A DNA stretch of 64,000 bases from Rhodospirillaceae bacterium. GTDB taxonomy: Bacteria; Pseudomonadota; Alphaproteobacteria; Dongiales; Dongiaceae. Both the position numbers and the translations under genes were made by a program. Shown here one piece after another: positions 60,457-64,000 of this stretch (the first letter of the stretch is position 1; each line of letters starts with the position of its first letter). The notes beneath the pieces were generated by a model. It searched no databases, was not told the origin of the DNA, and worked only from the letters and a program-made list of their open reading frames with translations. The DNA lies in contig SSEL01000023.1 in assembly GCA_008012315.1 (NCBI GenBank), positions 186,001-250,000 on the forward strand. Reading direction: 5' to 3'.

Positions 60457-60487
60457 AAGAAAAGAGCGGGCCAATGCTGGCCCGCTC
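60457..60487 (-). terminator. Rho-independent terminator of the aroQ-accB-accC operon
   Basis: GAGCGGGCCA (60464-60473) pairs with TGGCCCGCTC (60478-60487) across loop ATGC. TTTTCTTT follows on the minus strand. It lies 41 bp beyond the accC stop. Confidence 0.8.
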
Positions 60488-60527
60488 CTTGGTCGTTATC
60501 GCGTCCGGCGCGCCGTCGCTTGGCCTG

Positions 60528-61868
60528 TCAGGTCAGGCCGACGAACTTCTCCAGCCAGCGGATATCGTAATCGCCATTGATGAAATCCGGCGCCTGGATC
60601 AGGCGCTGATGCACCGGAATCGAGGTCTGCACGCCCATGATGACGGTTTCCTCGAGGGCGCGGCGCAGGCGCATCAGGCATTCGTTGCGGCTGCGGCCGT
60701 GGACGATCAGCTTGGCGATCAGGCTGTCATAGGTAGGCGGCACCCGATAGCCGGAATAGAGCGCGGAATCGAACCGCACGCCGAGCCCACCCGGTGCATG
60801 GAAATCCGTGATTCGGCCGGGTGACGGCACGAAGGTATCGGGATTTTCCGCGTTGATCCGGCATTCGATGGCATGCCCGCTGATCTGGACGTCGCGCTGC
60901 TCAAAACCGAGCGGCGCACCGGAGGCGACGCGGATCTGTTCGCGCACCAGATCGATGCCGGTGATCATCTCGGTCACCGGATGTTCGACCTGCAGGCGGG
61001 TATTCATTTCGATGAAATAGAATTCACCGTCCTGGAACAGGAATTCGATGGTACCGACGCTGCGATAGCCCATCTTCTTCATAGCCGTCGTGGCGATCTC
61101 GCCGATCTGCCGGCGCTGGGCTTCATTGAGCGCCGGCGACGGCGCCTCTTCCAGCAGCTTCTGGTGGCGGCGCTGCAAGGAGCAGTCGCGCTCGCCGAGA
61201 TGCACCACATTGCCGTGATTATCGGCCAGGATTTGAATCTCGATATGGCGCGGATGGGAGAGATATTTCTCCATATAGACCGCGTCATTGCCGAAAGCGG
61301 CCTTGGCCTCGGCGCGTGCCATGGAGAAGGCCTGGCCCAGCTCCCCGGCGCTGTTGGCGACCTTCATGCCCTTGCCGCCACCGCCGGCAGCGGCCTTGAT
61401 CAGCACCGGATAGCCAGTCTTCTCGGCCACGTCGCGGGCTTCCGCCTCGCTGCGGATTTCGCCGTCGGAGCCGGGCACGACCGGAATGCCGAAGCGGATC
61501 GCCGCATCCTTGGCCTGCACCTTGTCACCCATCAGCGCCAGATGTTCCGGCGATGGACCGATGAAGGTGAAGCCATGCTCTTCCACCATGGCGGCGAATT
61601 TCGCGTTCTCGGAGAGAAAGCCGATACCGGGATGGATGGCATCCGCGCCGGTGATGGTGGCGGCGGATATGATCGCCGGCATGTTGAGGTAGGAATCGCG
61701 CGACGGTGCCGGGCCAATGCAGACGCTTTCATCCGCCAGGCGCACATGCATGGCGTCGGCATCGGCCGTGGAATGCACCGCCACCGTGCGAATGCCCATC
61801 TCGCGGCAGGCGCGATGAATGCGAAGCGCGATCTCGCCGCGATTGGCAATCAGGACTTTTTCGAACAT
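60528..61868 (-). CDS. accC: Biotin carboxylase subunit of acetyl-CoA carboxylase
   Basis: A 446-residue ATP-grasp enzyme that carboxylates biotin on AccB, the first step of fatty-acid synthesis. Motifs: [21 protein letters not shown] at the N-terminus, the glycine-rich loop [26 protein letters not shown] and the C-terminal [13 protein letters not shown]. It is separated from accB by 33 bp on the same strand, in the usual pair. Confidence 0.97.
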   Translation of the reverse strand: MFEKVLIANRGEIALRIHRACREMGIRTVAVHSTADADAMHVRLADESVCIGPAPSRDSYLNMPAIISAATITGADAIHPGIGFLSENAKFAAMVEEHGFTFIGPSPEHLALMGDKVQAKDAAIRFGIPVVPGSDGEIRSEAEARDVAEKTGYPVLIKAAAGGGGKGMKVANSAGELGQAFSMARAEAKAAFGNDAVYMEKYLSHPRHIEIQILADNHGNVVHLGERDCSLQRRHQKLLEEAPSPALNEAQRRQIGEIATTAMKKMGYRSVGTIEFLFQDGEFYFIEMNTRLQVEHPVTEMITGIDLVREQIRVASGAPLGFEQRDVQISGHAIECRINAENPDTFVPSPGRITDFHAPGGLGVRFDSALYSGYRVPPTYDSLIAKLIVHGRSRNECLMRLRRALEETVIMGVQTSIPVHQRLIQAPDFINGDYDIRWLEKFVGLT

Positions 61869-61901
61869 CTCGCTTTGTCGTCCAGTTGCTGGTGGCGGGG
61901 T

Positions 61902-62339
61902 TTATTGAATGACCAGGAGCGGCTCGCCGAATTCGACCGGCTGACCGTCCTGAACCTGAATCTCGGTAACGGTGCCGGCATTCGGCGCCTGGATGGGGTT
62001 CATCACCTTCATCGCCTCGATGATCAGCACTGTCTGTCCCTTTGACACCCGGTCACCGACCTTGACGAAGGGCGCGGCACCCGGTTCCGGCGCCATATAG
62101 GCGGTGCCGACCATGGGCGAACTCAGCGTGCCGGCGGCGGGCTGGTCGCTCTTGGCCGGTACCGCGGCGGCGACCGCGGCGACCGGCGTCACCGGGACGG
62201 CCGGCACGGCGGCGCTGATGCTGCTGTTCACGCGGATTCGCTGACCATTGTTTTCATATTCGATCTCGGTCAGGCCAGTTTCCTGCAGCAATTTGGCCAG
62301 TTTGCGCACCAGGACATCATCGACGTCGAACTTGCTCAT
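61902..62339 (-). CDS. accB: Biotin carboxyl carrier protein of acetyl-CoA carboxylase
   Basis: A 145-residue carrier. The N-terminal helix, a Pro/Ala linker (50-75) and the C-terminal biotinyl domain are all visible; biotin is joined to Lys in EAMKVMNPI. The start shares one base with the aroQ stop (TGATG), so it is translationally coupled to aroQ. Confidence 0.96.
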   Translation of the reverse strand: MSKFDVDDVLVRKLAKLLQETGLTEIEYENNGQRIRVNSSISAAVPAVPVTPVAAVAAAVPAKSDQPAAGTLSSPMVGTAYMAPEPGAAPFVKVGDRVSKGQTVLIIEAMKVMNPIQAPNAGTVTEIQVQDGQPVEFGEPLLVIQ

Positions 62340-62797
62340 CAGCGGTCTTTCTTATTTTTAAGGATCGTCGCCAAGGCATCGAGCGCCAGCAGATATCCCT
62401 GGGCGCCCAGCCCACAGATCACACCGCTGGCGGCCTGGCTGACATAGGTATGGTGACGGTAGTCTTCGCGCCGAAAGATGTTGCTGAGATGCACCTCGAT
62501 CACCGGCAATTCCGCGATCAGCAATGCATCCAGCAGGGCGATCGAGGTATGGCCATAGGCAGCCGGATTGATCACGATACCGGCTGCGTTGCCGCGGGCC
62601 TGCTGTATCCAGGTGACCAATTCGCCTTCGAGATTGGATTGACGGAAATCCAGGCTGAGACCCAATTCCCGGGCGCGCTGTTCGCAAGCGCTCTCGATAT
62701 CCTGCAAGCTATCCCGGCCGTAAATTGATGGCTCCCGAATCCCCAACATGTTGAGGTTCGGTCCATTCAAAACCAGGATACGCGGCAGAGTGGCCAA
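62339..62797 (-). CDS. aroQ: Type II 3-dehydroquinate dehydratase
   Basis: About 152 residues. LNGPNLNMLGIREP holds the catalytic Tyr region, INPAAYGHTSIALLDAL the His/Asn site and VIEVHLSNIFRREDYRHHTY the catalytic His. It removes water from dehydroquinate in the shikimate pathway. I place the start at a TTG (62797), preceded by GGGAG at eight bases, because no ATG stands in frame near the family start; an upstream start at 62857 would add 20 residues. It heads the aroQ-accB-accC operon. Confidence 0.95.
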   Translation of the reverse strand: MATLPRILVLNGPNLNMLGIREPSIYGRDSLQDIESACEQRARELGLSLDFRQSNLEGELVTWIQQARGNAAGIVINPAAYGHTSIALLDALLIAELPVIEVHLSNIFRREDYRHHTYVSQAASGVICGLGAQGYLLALDALATILKNKKDR

Positions 62798-62963
62798 AAT
62801 GATTGCTCCCAATCGGCTTAAGCTTGTCCTTATAGCGACGGACGCTGCAGGCCGCAAGGAAACCGGCTCAGGCCGATAAGAGATATTATTCCTATTTCAT
62901 GTAAGGCAAAAAAGGCTGGTGAATCGGCCAGACAACGATGCGGCCAGCCGGGGGAACGGGCCG

Positions 62964-63821
62964 TCAGCTCTTCTGATCCCGGGCTTTGCTGACCAGCTGT
63001 TTCATGTCGTCGAAGGTGATCGCACCCGGTACTTTCTGGGTGCCGATGATGAAGCCCGGCGTTCCCTCGATGCCGAGTTTCTCGGCAAGGGCGCGATTGG
63101 CGTCGATTTCCGCCATCAGGGCCGGATCCGTCATATCGGATTGCAGCTTGTCGGCGTCGAGGCCGACATCCTTGGCGATCTGGACAACGACATCCTTGGT
63201 AAAAGTGCCGCGATGGCGCATCGCTGCCTCATGGAACGCCGAATATTTGCCCTGCTTGTTGGCGGCCAGCGCCGCCAGGGCGGCGACTTGGGAATCCGGC
63301 CCAAGGATCGGAAATTCCTTGAACACCACCCGGACATTGGGATCGTTATCGATCAGTTTGGTGACATCGCCGACGACCCGCTTGCAGTAGGGACACTTAT
63401 AGTCGAAGAACTCGACCATCGTCACATCACCCTTGGGATTACCGAGGACGGGCGAAGAGGGCGAATTGAACAATTGCTGCTGCTGGCTGGCGATCGTGGC
63501 CTGGAAATCCGCATCCTTGGCTTCGGCCTGTTTCTGCTGCAACCGGCCCACAGCCTTGACGATGACTTCGGGGTGATCGAGTAGATATTGCTCGATGATC
63601 GGGCCGAGCGCTTCGGAATCCAGAACCTGGCCGTTGGGCAATGTGATGGCGGGAGAAGACTGCGTCGGCGCCTTCTGATCGGAACTGGCCGATTGGGCCT
63701 GGGCAGGGGAAATCAGGGCCGAAGAAACCAGGGCAGGAGACATTGCCCGGCCGTAATGCATGACACCATAGCCGGCGGCGACGGCGAGCATGAAGCAGAT
63801 AGTCAGTGTGGCGAGACGCAT
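62964..63821 (-). CDS. DsbA-family thiol-disulphide oxidoreductase
   Basis: A 285-residue exported protein with a signal anchor (LTICFMLAVAAGYGVMHY), a low-complexity Ala/Ser/Gln linker (35-60), a helical segment rich in Gln (about 85-115) and a thioredoxin domain with the active site CPYC in VEFFDYKCPYCKRVV. The helical insert between residues 70 and 120 resembles ScsC/BdbD-type proteins. It would oxidise or isomerise disulphides in the periplasm. It lies 125 bp after the probable M48 protease gene on the same strand, a common alphaproteobacterial pairing. Confidence 0.93.
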   Translation of the reverse strand: MRLATLTICFMLAVAAGYGVMHYGRAMSPALVSSALISPAQAQSASSDQKAPTQSSPAITLPNGQVLDSEALGPIIEQYLLDHPEVIVKAVGRLQQKQAEAKDADFQATIASQQQQLFNSPSSPVLGNPKGDVTMVEFFDYKCPYCKRVVGDVTKLIDNDPNVRVVFKEFPILGPDSQVAALAALAANKQGKYSAFHEAAMRHRGTFTKDVVVQIAKDVGLDADKLQSDMTDPALMAEIDANRALAEKLGIEGTPGFIIGTQKVPGAITFDDMKQLVSKARDQKS

Positions 63822-63946
63822 CTTCGGATCTCTTCCTTACGGCGGCGAGCGCCGGGTCAATGAGTATTAGTTAGGTAGCGTGTTGCGATGCGGCAGGGCA
63901 TCACGATTTCGTGTCGTCCGGCCAGTGCGGTGCAGGACCATAAGGC

Positions 63947-64000
63947 TCAATTATCGTCATTTTCCGATACGCCGAGGATGTCCTGGGCCCGCTGCCAGCT
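63947..64000 (-). CDS. C-terminal end of probable M48-family metalloprotease (cut by window end)
   Basis: Seventeen codons before a TGA on the minus strand: SWQRAQDILGVSENDDN. The QRAQDILGVSE block is what I recall at the end of M48 (BepA-like) proteases, which often stand before a DsbA-family gene. The evidence is short, so the assignment is tentative. Confidence 0.5.
   Translation of the reverse strand, partial: SWQRAQDILGVSENDDN

Overview
The window reads as chromosome of an alphaproteobacterium, most likely in or near the Rhodospirillales. The 3' third holds core genes typical of that class: adenosylcobalamin-dependent ribonucleotide reductase (nrdJ), an NDUFA12-type complex I subunit, MlaD, a DUF2155 protein, aat, the accC-accB-aroQ operon, a DsbA-family protein and the tail of a probable M48 protease. 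The genus cannot be fixed from sequence alone.

Region 1 (1-29822) is a large catabolic and transport island. It holds the 3' end of a MocR/aminotransferase-type gene, a class III aminotransferase, a divergent LysR/SDR pair and an orphan peptide-type binding protein. A DddP-like M24 protein, a LysR regulator facing an EamA exporter, and a TetR regulator facing a Rieske oxygenase follow. Next come four tandem metal-free creatinase/EutD-type M24 proteins, an NDP-forming acyl-CoA synthetase, an enoyl-CoA hydratase and a trimethylamine-dehydrogenase-like flavoprotein. The island ends with a LysR gene divergent from an N,N-dimethylformamidase-like pair, a polyamine-type ABC importer and a cupin. 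The families point to import and stepwise demethylation or C-N/C-S cleavage of a methylated amine, betaine or amide, with the carbon skeleton passed through acyl-CoA chemistry. The substrate is not known. A 91-bp regulatory module with identical internal spacing lies upstream of both the last M24 gene and the dimethylformamidase pair, which ties the two blocks together.

Region 2 (30046-52678) is a complete Tn7-like transposon of 22,633 bp. Its ends can be placed to the base: an ATTAT target duplication, TGA...TCA termini, four spaced transposase-binding sites on the left and three tightly packed ones on the right. The right end lies 26 bp beyond the nrdJ stop codon, as Tn7 lies beyond glmS, so the nrdJ 3' end looks like the attachment site. 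The tnsA-tnsB-tnsC-tniQ genes read leftward in the middle. TnsA appears to have lost catalytic residues. Cargo on both sides includes a Phd/PIN toxin-antitoxin pair, a LysR/EamA pair, a Lon-like AAA+ ATPase, a four-helix membrane protein with a metallo-beta-lactamase (MBL) partner, three envelope proteins and a PD-(D/E)XK nuclease. A leftward run of TIR, MBL, SIR2 and HerA genes completes it. SIR2-HerA is a known anti-phage pair; the TIR-MBL and membrane-protein-MBL pairs are candidates for undescribed defence modules.

Region 3 (52705-64000) is the core block. nrdJ carries an unusual histidine-rich stretch and has two NrdR-box-like sequences upstream. accB, accC and aroQ form a tight operon with a good terminator.
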